From Allorhizobium pseudoryzae (lineage in GTDB: Bacteria > Pseudomonadota > Alphaproteobacteria > Rhizobiales > Rhizobiaceae): 64,000 bases of DNA. The stretch is taken from assembly GCF_011046245.1 (NCBI RefSeq), contig NZ_CP049243.1, positions 92,790 to 156,789 of the forward strand, in the 5' to 3' direction. Shown here piece by piece: positions 43,999 through 53,033 of this stretch. Position 1 is the stretch's first letter. Each line of letters opens with the position of its first letter. The translations under genes were made by a program, and so were the position numbers. The notes below the pieces were generated by a model that was not told the DNA's origin, made no database searches, and was given only the letters and a program-made list of their open reading frames with translations.

Positions 43999-44682
43999 TC
44001 AGATGTCGAGCGCGAGAATCGGATCTGCGCCAAACAGGGCGGCATGGCCTCCCGCGAGCAGCCAGAGTGTGACAAGCAGCGTCACGGCGAGCCCGGCTAC
44101 CAGATGTCCATCCAGACGCAGCTTGGCGCGTCCGGAGAGCAGGGCGATCAACGGAAATATGGATGTTGATCTCTCGACTGGTAACCAGTCTTCTCCCATC
44201 CTGCGTCTCGCGCGCTTTTCCGCGACAAGGATACCGACAGCAGAAAACAGACCGAGGCCACCGAAGACAAGGAGCGATCTGGTATCACCGTTTGCTGCGA
44301 GGTGGCCGAGAGACCAGAGTAAAAATCCCCACAAGACCGGATGGCGGGTGAGAGTTGTAATCGCGCCAGGTGTAGTACCTGTCATGAAGCTGATAGATGC
44401 GGGATTGGGACTGATTAGGCCTGCCGTGACCAGAAAGAGCCCGAGTGGCGACAACACGAGATTGGCGAGGATGCTCCGGGAATCCGGCCGCCAGATCTCT
44501 ACATACTCGGTGTTCCAAGCGGCATGCAGGACCCATATCAGGAGTGCTACGGATGTTGTCGAATAGACTAGAAGGTAGAGCCGTAATCCAAGCGCTGCGG
44601 TTAGCCTTCCCCGGATGGCTGGTATGGCCGGCACCGAATGCAACAACAAGAAGGCTACAAGCGCAAGAACGATCTGGGTCAT
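43999..44682 (-). CDS. nnrU: NnrU-family membrane protein
   Basis: 227 residues from ATG 44682 (MTQIVLALVAFLLLHSVPAI). Six or so membrane segments; NnrU signatures include RGRLTAALGLRLYLLVYST, TRHPVLWGFLLWSLGHLAANGD and EDWLPVERSTSIFPL. In Rhodobacter it is needed for NO-linked metabolism or its regulation; the biochemical role is unclear. It overlaps the hemerythrin-like gene upstream by four bases. Confidence 0.9.
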   Translation of the reverse strand: MTQIVLALVAFLLLHSVPAIPAIRGRLTAALGLRLYLLVYSTTSVALLIWVLHAAWNTEYVEIWRPDSRSILANLVLSPLGLFLVTAGLISPNPASISFMTGTTPGAITTLTRHPVLWGFLLWSLGHLAANGDTRSLLVFGGLGLFSAVGILVAEKRARRRMGEDWLPVERSTSIFPLIALLSGRAKLRLDGHLVAGLAVTLLVTLWLLAGGHAALFGADPILALDI

Positions 44683-45155
44683 GTTGGGAACACCTGCGTT
44701 TCGGGTTCCACGTTTAGAAGCTGCTGCAGCAGCATCTGCTCCGCAGTGATATGGCGCCGGACAGCTTCCTGAAAACCGCGAACCATATGGGCCACCGTTT
44801 CCAGGCTCAGTCTGCATCGTTTGCGAGCAACAGCGGCCAAAGTGAGAGATAGCTCACGGGCCGCGCGACGGTCGACGCGATGTTCGGACTTGACCTGATC
44901 GAGAAGAAGAGAGCCGAAGCAGGAGCCGGCATGCAGCTCGAGGTCGGGGTAGAACTTTTGCTCTTCCAGAGTGTGGGCGGCTGCGACCAACGGTTCGATG
45001 TGCTTGGCAACCTTTTGGATACCAGGTGGAATCTCACCTGTGTCGAAGTCCGCGGCCAACTCCTCCAGCTTCAAGCAGAGAATGAGAAGATCGCGGTGCT
45101 TGTCCTCAAGCGCCCTGACCTCGGAGGCCGTCAGGCTGGATCCAGTCGTTTCCAT
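44679..45155 (-). CDS. Hemerythrin-like domain protein
   Basis: 158 residues from ATG 45155. Hemerythrin-like helices carry the iron-ligand pattern: EDKHRDLLILCLKLEELA, HTLEEQKFYPDLELHAG, SEHRVDRRAARELS and RRHITAEQMLLQQLL. It may bind a di-iron centre and scavenge or sense NO or oxygen. It is encoded between a small membrane protein and nnrU in one minus-strand operon divergent from norEF. Confidence 0.75.
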   Translation of the reverse strand: METTGSSLTASEVRALEDKHRDLLILCLKLEELAADFDTGEIPPGIQKVAKHIEPLVAAAHTLEEQKFYPDLELHAGSCFGSLLLDQVKSEHRVDRRAARELSLTLAAVARKRCRLSLETVAHMVRGFQEAVRRHITAEQMLLQQLLNVEPETQVFPT

Positions 45156-45165
45156 GGTTTTTCCC

Positions 45166-45321
45166 TTATTGGCCGATGAACAGGATGACGCCGATGGCAA
45201 GCGAAGTCAGAACGGCGGCTAGAGTGCCCCCGCCCTGGAGTACCCCCATGCGCTTCAGCATCAGGGCAAAGCCCATGATGACAGGTGTCGCAACGACAAG
45301 GCCGATCTGTGCATCCGTCAT
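45166..45321 (-). CDS. Small two-helix membrane protein in the nnrU operon
   Basis: 51 residues: MTDAQIGLVVATPVIMGFAL, a short basic loop (MLKRMGVLQGGG), then a second hydrophobic segment to the C-terminus (TLAAVLTSLAIGVILFIG). I chose ATG 45321 because AAGGGA lies nine bases upstream; an ATG at 45330 abuts that site. It is the first gene of the operon with the hemerythrin-like gene and nnrU, ten bases from the former. Not recognised with certainty; possibly an NnrT-like or other nor-associated small subunit. Confidence 0.6.
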   Translation of the reverse strand: MTDAQIGLVVATPVIMGFALMLKRMGVLQGGGTLAAVLTSLAIGVILFIGQ

Positions 45322-45391
45322 TTCAGTCATTCCCTTCTGTTCTGGCCCTTCTGTTCTGGGAGCACTCTGCCTTGTCTTTCGTCAGTCTTCT

Positions 45392-45405
45392 TTGCGCTCC
45401 CACAA
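45392..45405. promoter_or_regulatory. NnrR/FNR-type box between the nnrU operon and norEF
   Basis: TTGCGCTCCCACAA (TTG-N8-CAA) with one TTGCG half-site. It is 55 bp before the norE start and 71 bp before the small membrane protein start, so it may drive both directions. Confidence 0.7.
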
Positions 45406-45459
45406 AGAGCGCTTCGGATTTTTCTCTAGAAACGACCCCGATCAACGGGAGAACTGACG

Positions 45460-46005
45460 ATGGCCATGCAAACGAGCCTCCAGCAGGAGGCAAAGGACGA
45501 CCACCTGCTGCTCTGGATCCTGGTGTGGAGCGAGTTGATCGCTTTCGGCATCCTGATCCTTGGCTTCCTCGTCGTCTCGACCTTCGATGCAGAAGCCTTC
45601 GAACTGGCGCGTCTGCATTTAAGGCCGGGGATCGCCGGCGCGAACACGCTTGTCCTGCTGGTTAGCGGGTACTTTGTCGCCGTGGCGATGCGAAATCGGC
45701 TTGATCTCGAGGCGGTGAAACGGCCGTTGACGATTGCAGCCCTCCTCGGCTTCTGCTTCGTGGCGGTCAAGCTCTTCGAATACTGGGGTGAGGTTCGCTA
45801 CGCCCACGATGCAACGCTCGACACCTTCTTCGAGCTCTATTTCATCATTACCGGCTTTCATCTCCTGCATGTCTTCTTCGGTGCCATTGCGCTTCTTCTC
45901 GTCGCCTGGCGCCCGGCACGGGAAAACTTGGTTCTGATCGCCACACTCTGGCACGTGATCGACCTCGTCTGGCTGGTCATCTTTCCCATTCTCTATCTTG
46001 CGTGA
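45460..46005 (+). CDS. norE: NorE, cytochrome c oxidase subunit III-like protein
   Basis: 181 residues, five membrane segments, related to CoxIII: WILVWSELIAFGILILGFL, RLHLRPGIAGANTLVLLVSG, and FIITGFHLLHVFFGAIALLL with the conserved histidines. NorE supports NO reductase maturation or activity. GGGAG lies eight bases before the ATG. It is followed nine bases later by norF. Confidence 0.9.
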   Translation: MAMQTSLQQEAKDDHLLLWILVWSELIAFGILILGFLVVSTFDAEAFELARLHLRPGIAGANTLVLLVSGYFVAVAMRNRLDLEAVKRPLTIAALLGFCFVAVKLFEYWGEVRYAHDATLDTFFELYFIITGFHLLHVFFGAIALLLVAWRPARENLVLIATLWHVIDLVWLVIFPILYLA

Positions 46006-46013
46006 GGCTTCTC

Positions 46014-46289
46014 ATGACCCGCAGACAGCACGAGGATTTGGTGGGTGTGCTCGCCATGCTGATAACCTTCGCAATTGGTGGCACGATTGTTACGGCGCTC
46101 GCCGGTCCAACGATCGTACCGATTGCCGCCGTTCTTGCGATTGCCTTTGCCAAGGGACGGCTTGTGGTGCTCGACTTCCTCGAACTCAGGGGCGCACATC
46201 ATCCCATGCGGATTGCGCTCATCTGCTGGTTGAGCATCATTCTGATCGCCGCCCTGTCTCGGTCGCTGGTGGTCCTTCTTTTGGGCTGA
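46014..46289 (+). CDS. norF: NorF-like small membrane protein
   Basis: 91 residues from ATG 46014 (TGAGG six bases upstream). Three membrane segments with GRLVVLDFLELRGAHHPMRI, the pattern of NorF/cytochrome oxidase subunit IV-like proteins. Partner of NorE. Confidence 0.82.
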   Translation: MTRRQHEDLVGVLAMLITFAIGGTIVTALAGPTIVPIAAVLAIAFAKGRLVVLDFLELRGAHHPMRIALICWLSIILIAALSRSLVVLLLG

Positions 46290-46305
46290 ACATTCGCGCC
46301 GTTGC

Positions 46306-46319
46306 TTGCCAAAGCGCAA
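46306..46319. promoter_or_regulatory. NnrR/FNR-type box upstream of norCBQD
   Basis: TTGCCAAAGCGCAA (TTG-N8-CAA), 126 bp before the norC start, with a GCGCAA right half. It gives norCBQD its own promoter separate from norEF. Confidence 0.7.
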
Positions 46320-46444
46320 AGAACAACTCCGATCACTGTCTATGAAAAGAATATCCCGCAGAGCCGGCGAGGGGATCGCCGAAGCCTTCGAGGCGGGGAA
46401 ACCAGGTCGGGCCTTTCAAGCCTGGCAGACGGAAGGACAAGGGC

Positions 46445-46897
46445 ATGGCAGAGCGCCTGACCAAGACCGGAGCGCGCAACGTCTTCTATGGCGGCTCCAT
46501 TTTCTTTTTTGCGATCTTCGTGGGGCTCACCGCCCACAGCCATTACTACATCCGCACTACTTCAACAGATGAATCGACGCTGACCGACAGCGTCGCGCGC
46601 GGCAAGCATATCTGGGAAAAGAACGCCTGTATCAACTGCCACTCGATCTTGGGTGAAGGCGCCTACTTCGCGCCCGAACTCGGCAATGTCTGGACCCGCT
46701 GGGGTGGCCAGGACGATCGTGACGGTGCACGCGAGACGCTTCGTTCTTGGATGGCGGCACAGCCCTCTGGTGTCGAAGGTCGCCGCCAGATGCCGCAATT
46801 CAATCTGACCGACGAAGAGATCAACGATCTCGCAGACTTCCTCGAATGGACCAGCAAAATCAAGACGCAGAACTGGCCGCCGAACGAGGCTGGCTGA
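46445..46897 (+). CDS. norC: Nitric oxide reductase cytochrome c subunit (NorC)
   Basis: 150 residues. One N-terminal membrane anchor (about 14-32), then the heme c site C62-I-N-C65-H66 and the axial methionine in RRQMPQFNLT. It passes electrons from periplasmic carriers such as pseudoazurin or cytochromes to NorB. Usual length for the family. First gene of the norCBQD operon. Confidence 0.96.
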   Translation: MAERLTKTGARNVFYGGSIFFFAIFVGLTAHSHYYIRTTSTDESTLTDSVARGKHIWEKNACINCHSILGEGAYFAPELGNVWTRWGGQDDRDGARETLRSWMAAQPSGVEGRRQMPQFNLTDEEINDLADFLEWTSKIKTQNWPPNEAG

Positions 46898-46924
46898 GCC
46901 CTTCGTGACCCAAGGAGACACAAA

Positions 46925-48271
46925 ATGAAATATCAAAGCCAGAAGGTCGCGATGCTGTATTTTTACGGTGCGCTCGGCCTCTTTATCGCCCAGGTCCTGT
47001 TTGGGGTCGTCGCGGGTACGATCTACGTTCTGCCCAATACGCTCTCCGAGCTCCTCCCTTTTAACATCGTCCGTATGATCCACACCAACGCCCTGATCGT
47101 CTGGTTGTTGATGGGCTTCATGGGCGCGACCTATTATCTGCTGCCGGAAGAAGCGGAAACCGAGCTTTACAGCCCAAAGCTTGCTGTCGCGCAGTTCTGG
47201 ATCTTCCTCATTGCCGCTGCCGCCGCGGTCGTCGGTTATCTCTTCGGCATTCATGAGGGGCGCGAGTTTCTCGAGCAGCCCTTCATCATCAAGATCGGCA
47301 TTGTCATTGTTGCATTGATGTTGCTGCTCAACGTCACCATGACATCGCTGAAGGGTCGCAAGACTGTCGTCACCAACATCCTGATCTTCGGTCTGTGGGG
47401 TGTGGCGATCTTCTTCCTCTTTGCCTTCTACAACCCAACGAACCTGGCACTCGACAAGATGTACTGGTGGTATGTCGTCCACCTCTGGGTCGAAGGCGTA
47501 TGGGAGCTGATCATGGCCTCGGTGCTCGCCTTCCTGATGATCAAGCTCAACGGCATCGACCGCGAAGTGGTCGAGAAGTGGCTCTATGTCATCATCGGGC
47601 TGGCGCTGTTCTCCGGCATTCTCGGCACGGGCCATCACTACTATTGGATCGGCGCGCCCGGCTACTGGCAGTGGATTGGGTCGCTGTTCTCGACGCTTGA
47701 AGTCGCGCCCTTCTTCACCATGGTCATCTTCACCTTCGTGATGACTTGGAAGGCCGGTCGCAAGCATCCGAACAAGGCAGCTCTTCTGTGGTCGATCGGC
47801 TGCTCGGTCATGGCCTTCTTCGGTGCCGGCGTCTGGGGCTTCCTGCACACACTGTCCTCGATCAACTACTACACTCACGGCACGCAGGTGACGGCAGCCC
47901 ACGGACACCTCGCGTTCTTCGGCGCCTATGTCATGCTCAATCTTGCGATCATGGCCTATGCCATCCCGGAAATGCGCGGCCGCCAGCCCTATAACCAGTG
48001 GCTGTCGATCGCGAGCTTCTGGATGATGTGCACGGCCATGTCGGTAATGACCTTTGCGCTCACCTTCGCAGGTGTTCTGCAGGTGCATCTCCAGCGCGTG
48101 CTGGGTGAAAGCTACATGGCCGTCCAGGACCAGTTGGCGCTGTTCTACTGGGTGCGTCTCGGCTCCGGTGCGGTCGTTTTGGTCTCGGCCCTGATGTTCG
48201 TCTGGGCCGTGTTGATGCCGGGCAAGGAAAAAGAGCCTGCCTTCGGCGGCTATGTCGAGCCTGCCGAGTGA
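46925..48271 (+). CDS. norB: Nitric oxide reductase catalytic subunit (NorB)
   Basis: 448 residues, 12 membrane segments, heme-copper oxidase superfamily. Visible: RMIHTNALIVWLLMGFMGAT with a heme ligand, WWYVVHLWVEGVWELIMASV with the FeB-site histidine and glutamates, GTGHHYYWIGAPGYW with the paired histidines, and HGHLAFFGAYVMLNLAIMAY with heme ligands. It reduces 2 NO to N2O at the heme b3/FeB centre. GGAGACACAAA precedes the ATG. A hairpin follows immediately after the stop. Confidence 0.96.
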   Translation: MKYQSQKVAMLYFYGALGLFIAQVLFGVVAGTIYVLPNTLSELLPFNIVRMIHTNALIVWLLMGFMGATYYLLPEEAETELYSPKLAVAQFWIFLIAAAAAVVGYLFGIHEGREFLEQPFIIKIGIVIVALMLLLNVTMTSLKGRKTVVTNILIFGLWGVAIFFLFAFYNPTNLALDKMYWWYVVHLWVEGVWELIMASVLAFLMIKLNGIDREVVEKWLYVIIGLALFSGILGTGHHYYWIGAPGYWQWIGSLFSTLEVAPFFTMVIFTFVMTWKAGRKHPNKAALLWSIGCSVMAFFGAGVWGFLHTLSSINYYTHGTQVTAAHGHLAFFGAYVMLNLAIMAYAIPEMRGRQPYNQWLSIASFWMMCTAMSVMTFALTFAGVLQVHLQRVLGESYMAVQDQLALFYWVRLGSGAVVLVSALMFVWAVLMPGKEKEPAFGGYVEPAE

Positions 48272-48290
48272 AACAGCGGCCCCGCTGTTT
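48271..48290 (+). other. Intercistronic stem-loop between norB and norQ
   Basis: AAACAGCG-gccc-CGCTGTTT, perfect 8-bp stem starting at the last base of the norB stop codon. No T run follows, so it is more likely to stabilise norCB mRNA or attenuate norQD than to terminate fully. Confidence 0.5.
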
Positions 48291-48332
48291 CAAAAAGCGG
48301 CGGGGCTCTCCCCAATTTTGAGGATCAGGAAC

Positions 48333-49136
48333 ATGAATATCATCGCCCGCAACATTCAGCCGGATATCCCGGCCTATTCTCCAGCCGGCAACGAATGCAC
48401 TCTCTTCGAGACAGCCTGGACGCGGCAGTTGCCGCTTCTCCTCAAAGGACCGACAGGCTGCGGAAAGACCCGGTTCGTCAGTCATATGGCGCAAAAGCTT
48501 GGCTTGCCGCTGACCACCGTCTCCTGCCACGACGATCTGGCGGCTGCCGATCTCACTGGCCGTTTTCTTTTGAAGGGAGGTGAGACGGTCTGGGTCGACG
48601 GACCGCTGACCCGGGCGGTCCGTGAGGGCGGTGTGTGCTATCTCGACGAGGTGGTCGAGGCGCGCAAGGATGTCGCCGTCGTGCTCCACCCGCTCACCGA
48701 CGACCGGCGCATCCTGCCATTGGAGCGGACAGGGGAAGAGCTTGAAGCGCCGCCGGCCTTCATGCTCGTTGTCTCCTACAATCCTGGCTATCAAAGCCTC
48801 CTCAAAGCGTTGAAGCCCTCGACTCGCCAGCGTTTTGTCGCCATCGAGTTCGACTTCCTGCCCAAGGCGAGGGAGATCGAGGTTGTCTCGGCAGAAAGTG
48901 GACTGCCTGCCACGGCTGTAGAGCCATTGGTCGAACTGGCGCGGCGGCTGCGGGCATTGAAAGGTCATGACCTGGAGGAGGGCGTCTCGACGCGTCTGCT
49001 GGTTTACTGCGCGAGCCTCATCGATGCCGGTCTTGCGCCACGGGACGCCGTTCGTGCCGCCATGATAGAGCCGCTGACCGACGAACCTGACGTGCGTACC
49101 GCACTCCTTGAACTGGCACAGGCGGTCATCCGCTAG
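48333..49136 (+). CDS. norQ: NorQ, AAA+ ATPase for NO reductase activation
   Basis: 267 residues from ATG 48333. MoxR/CbbQ-type AAA+ domain: Walker A GPTGCGKT (39-46), Walker B VCYLDEVVEARKDV and sensor FMLVVSYNPGYQSL. With NorD it inserts the non-heme iron into or otherwise activates the NorCB complex. Fourteen bases or fewer separate it from norD. Confidence 0.93.
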   Translation: MNIIARNIQPDIPAYSPAGNECTLFETAWTRQLPLLLKGPTGCGKTRFVSHMAQKLGLPLTTVSCHDDLAAADLTGRFLLKGGETVWVDGPLTRAVREGGVCYLDEVVEARKDVAVVLHPLTDDRRILPLERTGEELEAPPAFMLVVSYNPGYQSLLKALKPSTRQRFVAIEFDFLPKAREIEVVSAESGLPATAVEPLVELARRLRALKGHDLEEGVSTRLLVYCASLIDAGLAPRDAVRAAMIEPLTDEPDVRTALLELAQAVIR

Positions 49137-49145
49137 GAGAATGTC

Positions 49146-51044
49146 ATGCTGGACTTTCTGGAGCTTGAGGAGACGGTCGGGCGCGCCTGGCACAGGCTGG
49201 CAGGTGATACCCGCACCTGGCCGCGTTACCCCGAAGCGGCTGTCCTGCTGGAGGACGTGCTTCCGGTACTCTCTGTCTGCTTTCGTGGCTTCGGCGGTGA
49301 ACGGACGGTTCAACTGGTACCGGCGCGGGGCAAGACCTCGCAACACCGGCTGAAGTTCCGGCAACGCATGGGGCTGGGCGAAGAAAAGCTCATTCATCCG
49401 GCGCGGGACGAAGCTAGCGTGATGTTGCCCCCAGTCTTGGATCTCATGCCGGAGCAGTCGCTCAATCTTGACCTTTATGTCTGGCTGGCCGCCGCCATGG
49501 CCGTGATGCCGCTTCAACCGATGACCGAGACTGATCCCCTCAAGGCAGATCTTGCACTTTTGGACGCGGCGTCGGCGCTTGAAGCACAGGTCCTGGAGAC
49601 CTTCCCCGGTCTGGTCGATCGTTATAGTCGGCTTTGCCGCGCCCTTCTGTCGGAGCGCCGCCGCGGCTCGCTGCCTCGGGTTGAGGGGCTGCTGGAGGAC
49701 TGCATCATTGATCTCCTGCGCCGTGGCGCGGGGCTTGCCCCGCTCTCTGCAGGTAATGAAATGCCTATGCAGGCACCTGCGGGCTATCTGCCGATGTTGC
49801 CCGTGCCACTCTGGCCGCAGGCAGTTCTTAGGGAGGAATGGGCCGGTCGCCAGGAATTAGACCAGCCGGTCGGCTCCAGCCAGGCGGATGCGCAGGCGGC
49901 CGGACGCCATGTGGCGATCCGTGAGAAGGACTCTGCCGCCAAGGGTGAGCGCAGTTCCTTCATCCTCAACCGCTTCGAGAAGATCCTTGCCATGGCCGAG
50001 ATGGTCAATGTCGACCGTCCCGCCGACGACAGCGACGATCACGATGCGTCAGCCGCCGACGAACTCGACGAGATGGTGCTTGGAGAACGCAAGGGCCGGC
50101 CTGCCGCGAAATTTCGGTTCGACTTGGACCTGCCGCCCGAAGCGCTCATCCATTCCGCGATCGAGGCGGAACGGACCTATCCGGAATGGGACTACAGACG
50201 CGGGGTCTATCTGAAGGACCACTGCCGGGTCTTTGCCGGTCCGGCTTGCGAACGAGACATGGCGCCGGCCCAGTCATCCGAGATGAAGGCGATGATCCGC
50301 CGTGTGCGTCGCCAGTTCGAAGCGATGCGTCCGCGCCATGAGATGCTGCGTGCACAGATCGACGGTGCCGATCTCGATCTCGATGCGGTCGTGCGCAGCC
50401 GCACCGAGCTTGCTGCGAGCGGTGAATGCTCCGACCGCATCCACCTGGCAAGCCGGCCGCAGGCCCATGATCTTGCGGTGACCCTGCTGGTCGACGTCTC
50501 GCTGTCGACCGACGCCTGGTTCAACGACCGCCGGGTACTCGATGTCGAGAAGGAGGCGCTTCTGGTTCTGGCCGAAGGGCTGGCTGCCTGCGGCGACATG
50601 CATTCTATCTTGAGCTTCACGTCGAGACGGCGGGACTGGGTGCGCGTCGAGACGATCAAGGACTTTGACGAGCCGATGGGTGCCTTGGTGCGCCATCGCA
50701 TCGCCGCGCTGAAGCCCGGTTACTATACCCGCATGGGAGCAGCCCTACGCCACGCGACGGCCAAACTTGCCGAGCGTCCCAATCGCAAGCACTTGCTTCT
50801 TGTCCTGACCGATGGAAAACCGAATGATGTCGATCATTATGAGGGACGTTTTGCGCTTGAAGACACGCGTCGGGCCGTGAGCGAAGCAAGGCGACGTGGC
50901 ATCCATGTCTTCGGCGTCACCGTCGATCAGGATGCCAAAACCTATGTGCCCGCCGTCTTCGGCCATCACGGCTATGCCGTCGTGCCCGATATCCGGCGCC
51001 TGCCGGCAGCCCTGCCGCAGATCTACCGCGCGCTCGTTCGCTGA
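49146..51044 (+). CDS. norD: NorD, von Willebrand factor A-domain partner of NorQ
   Basis: 632 residues. A long alpha-helical N-terminal half and a C-terminal VWA domain with the metal-ion site LLVDVSLSTDAW (about residue 446-457) and LLLVLTDGKPNDVDHYEGRF. It acts with NorQ as a chelatase-like pair in NO reductase maturation. Length is normal for NorD. It is followed by a strong terminator hairpin. Confidence 0.93.
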   Translation: MLDFLELEETVGRAWHRLAGDTRTWPRYPEAAVLLEDVLPVLSVCFRGFGGERTVQLVPARGKTSQHRLKFRQRMGLGEEKLIHPARDEASVMLPPVLDLMPEQSLNLDLYVWLAAAMAVMPLQPMTETDPLKADLALLDAASALEAQVLETFPGLVDRYSRLCRALLSERRRGSLPRVEGLLEDCIIDLLRRGAGLAPLSAGNEMPMQAPAGYLPMLPVPLWPQAVLREEWAGRQELDQPVGSSQADAQAAGRHVAIREKDSAAKGERSSFILNRFEKILAMAEMVNVDRPADDSDDHDASAADELDEMVLGERKGRPAAKFRFDLDLPPEALIHSAIEAERTYPEWDYRRGVYLKDHCRVFAGPACERDMAPAQSSEMKAMIRRVRRQFEAMRPRHEMLRAQIDGADLDLDAVVRSRTELAASGECSDRIHLASRPQAHDLAVTLLVDVSLSTDAWFNDRRVLDVEKEALLVLAEGLAACGDMHSILSFTSRRRDWVRVETIKDFDEPMGALVRHRIAALKPGYYTRMGAALRHATAKLAERPNRKHLLLVLTDGKPNDVDHYEGRFALEDTRRAVSEARRRGIHVFGVTVDQDAKTYVPAVFGHHGYAVVPDIRRLPAALPQIYRALVR

Positions 51045-51062
51045 TCCGCGATCGCGCAAAGG

Positions 51063-51096
51063 GAAAGCCCGGACCGAGCAGTCGGACCGGGCTTTC
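51063..51096. terminator. Terminator between convergent norD and hemN
   Basis: GAAAGCCCGG (51063-51072) pairs with CCGGGCTTTC (51087-51096), with a further CCGA/TCGG pairing inside. It is flanked by A and T residues on both sides, so it can work in both directions. Confidence 0.8.
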
Positions 51097-51116
51097 TCGT
51101 CTATCGCCGTTTTGTC

Positions 51117-52469
51117 TCAGGCCGCGGTGGCGTGTGTTCTGCCCGCTTCTCCCAGATAGGCGTCAAAGCAGGACGCTACCGTTCTGACCAGGAACCTGTG
51201 CTGTGTGTCCACGCTCAGCACATCGCCACGCCAGGTCACAATGCCTTCGTCCGACAAGGTCTTGAGCAGCAGATTGGCTTTTCCAAAGCTCCCCTCGGGA
51301 AGTTCAAAGCCATCTGGCTTGGCTGTAAAATCCACCTGAAAGTCACACATCAACCGTTCGATGATCCAGGCGCGGACGCGGTCCTCCTGTGTGAGGCGGT
51401 AGCCTTTCGATGTGGCAAAGTTCCCGGAAGAAATGAGGCTGGCATATCGTCCGATGGCGACATCGTTTTGCGCATAGCCTTCGGCAAGACGTCCGATCGC
51501 CGACGAGCCGAACCCGATCAGCGTCGACGCAGTGTCGGTCGTATATCCCTGGAAGTTGCGATGCAGCGCCCGGTGATCGGCGGCAATCGAAAGCTGATCC
51601 TCAGGAAGCGCAAAATGGTCGAGACCGATCCGTCGGTATCCGGCTTCGCACAGCGTCGCCGCGATGGCTTCCGCCTGGGCGTGTCGATCATGTGCGTCGC
51701 CGAGCGCTGCCGTGTCGATCAGGCGTTGGTGCTTCTTGAAGGCCGGGACATGGGCGTAACCGAAGACGGCAAAGCGTTCAGGGCGCATAGCAGCAGCCAT
51801 GCGCGCAGTTTCAATTGCAGAGTCTACGGTTTGATGGGGCAAGCCATAGATCAGGTCGAAGTTGACGCTTCTGGCTCCAGCCCTGCGCAGGTTCGACAGG
51901 GCCGTTGCCGTCTGCTCTGCCGACTGTATGCGATTGATCGCTTTCTGCACCTTGGGGTCGAAACTCTGCACGCCAAGGCTCGCACGGGTCATTCCCGCTT
52001 CTCCGAGTGCTTCTGACATTTCGGGGCTAAGCGTTCTCGGATCGATTTCCACCGCCAGTTCGGTCGCGTCGCCAATACCAAAGGCCGCTGTGAGCGTGGT
52101 AGTCAGATCGAGGAACTCCTCCGGCGTCATGATCGTGGGTGTGCCGCCGCCGAAGTGAATGTCGCTGACATCCTGTCGCCGCCCGATGGCTTTTGCTACC
52201 AGCCTGATTTCCTGTTTCAGCACGGTCAGATAGTCGAGGATCGGTGCGTCCTTCTGGGTGATCGTGGTGTGGCAGCCGCAATACCAGCACATGGATCGAC
52301 AGAAGGGCACGTGAAGGTAAAGCGACACCGGTTCGCTTTTGGGGATGTTCGCCAGCCAATCACGATAGGTGCCTGCTCCAATACTGGGCGAGAAGCGGGG
52401 CGCCGTCGGATAACTTGTGTAACGGGGCAGGCGGCTTTCGCCATAACGGCGGATAATCTCTGTGTTCAT
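51117..52469 (-). CDS. hemN: Oxygen-independent coproporphyrinogen III oxidase (HemN)
   Basis: 450 residues from ATG 52469. Radical-SAM site C57-x3-C61-x2-C64 in VPFCRSMCWYCGCHT, then FGGGTPTIMTPEEF and the C-terminal HemN domain. It makes heme precursor protoporphyrinogen without oxygen, needed for Nor, Nap and cytochromes under denitrifying conditions. A TTG-N8-CAA box lies 94 bp upstream, shared with a divergent DUF2249 gene. Confidence 0.93.
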   Translation of the reverse strand: MNTEIIRRYGESRLPRYTSYPTAPRFSPSIGAGTYRDWLANIPKSEPVSLYLHVPFCRSMCWYCGCHTTITQKDAPILDYLTVLKQEIRLVAKAIGRRQDVSDIHFGGGTPTIMTPEEFLDLTTTLTAAFGIGDATELAVEIDPRTLSPEMSEALGEAGMTRASLGVQSFDPKVQKAINRIQSAEQTATALSNLRRAGARSVNFDLIYGLPHQTVDSAIETARMAAAMRPERFAVFGYAHVPAFKKHQRLIDTAALGDAHDRHAQAEAIAATLCEAGYRRIGLDHFALPEDQLSIAADHRALHRNFQGYTTDTASTLIGFGSSAIGRLAEGYAQNDVAIGRYASLISSGNFATSKGYRLTQEDRVRAWIIERLMCDFQVDFTAKPDGFELPEGSFGKANLLLKTLSDEGIVTWRGDVLSVDTQHRFLVRTVASCFDAYLGEAGRTHATAA

Positions 52470-52562
52470 TGTATCGCTCCGGTTCGGTGCCCTAACGATA
52501 GTGCCAGGTGCCATCGCTTCGTTGTCGAAAGGCAAACAGGAACACTGCTTTCCTGGTTTTGC

Positions 52563-52576
52563 TTGTTACAGCACAA
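52563..52576. promoter_or_regulatory. NnrR/FNR-type box between hemN and the DUF2249 genes
   Basis: TTGTTACAGCACAA (TTG-N8-CAA), centrally placed between divergent starts (94 bp from hemN, 89 bp from the first DUF2249 gene). Confidence 0.6.
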
Positions 52577-52664
52577 CGAAGCCTAGGCGTCGGTGCTTCA
52601 GTATCCTGCGGTGCAGCTTACGCTGCATGCGACTCCCGCAACTTGCATTGAAGAAAGCCAGCGA

Positions 52665-52946
52665 ATGACTGTTGTTGAAGATCATATTCTCAAGCTCGAC
52701 GTGCGCGAGATTCCGCGCGTGGAAAGGCATCCCCGTATATTCGGAATGTTGAATTCACTGCTTCCGGATTACCAGTTGATCCTGACCGTCGATCATGATC
52801 CGGTTCCGCTCTACTACCATCTCGAGATGCATTATGATGGGATGTTCGGGTGGGAATACCTTTCCCGTGGTCCGGAGATATGGGAAGTCCGCATTCGCCG
52901 GAAGAAGCACGAAGGCTGCAACTGCAACTGCGGTGGTGGTCATTGA
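52665..52946 (+). CDS. DUF2249 protein with a cysteine-rich C-terminus
   Basis: 93 residues from ATG 52665. The DUF2249 (SirA-like alpha/beta) domain: LDVREIPRVERHPRIFGMLN, LILTVDHDPVPLYYHLEMHY and IWEVRIRRK. The tail CNCNCGGGH could bind a metal. DUF2249 genes are frequent in denitrification clusters and often lie near hemerythrin or nnrS genes, but the function is unknown. It is followed by a stem-loop and a second DUF2249 gene. Confidence 0.75.
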   Translation: MTVVEDHILKLDVREIPRVERHPRIFGMLNSLLPDYQLILTVDHDPVPLYYHLEMHYDGMFGWEYLSRGPEIWEVRIRRKKHEGCNCNCGGGH

Positions 52947-52950
52947 ACTG

Positions 52951-52986
52951 CATGGGAGCGATCGGGCGATAGCGGTCGCTCCCATG
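52951..52986 (+). other. Stem-loop between the two DUF2249 genes
   Basis: CATGGGAGCGA (52951-52961) pairs perfectly with TCGCTCCCATG (52976-52986). No T run follows, so it may be an mRNA-processing or attenuation element rather than a full terminator. Confidence 0.5.
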
Positions 52987-53033
52987 CCGGTTCATCGTGA
53001 TCAGACAGGTGAAGTTGAAAATTGGGAGGTCAA

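Noticed and set aside
46562..48088. 508-codon minus-strand reading frame across norC and norB
   Set aside because: It is antisense to two certain genes and has the biased composition of a shadow.
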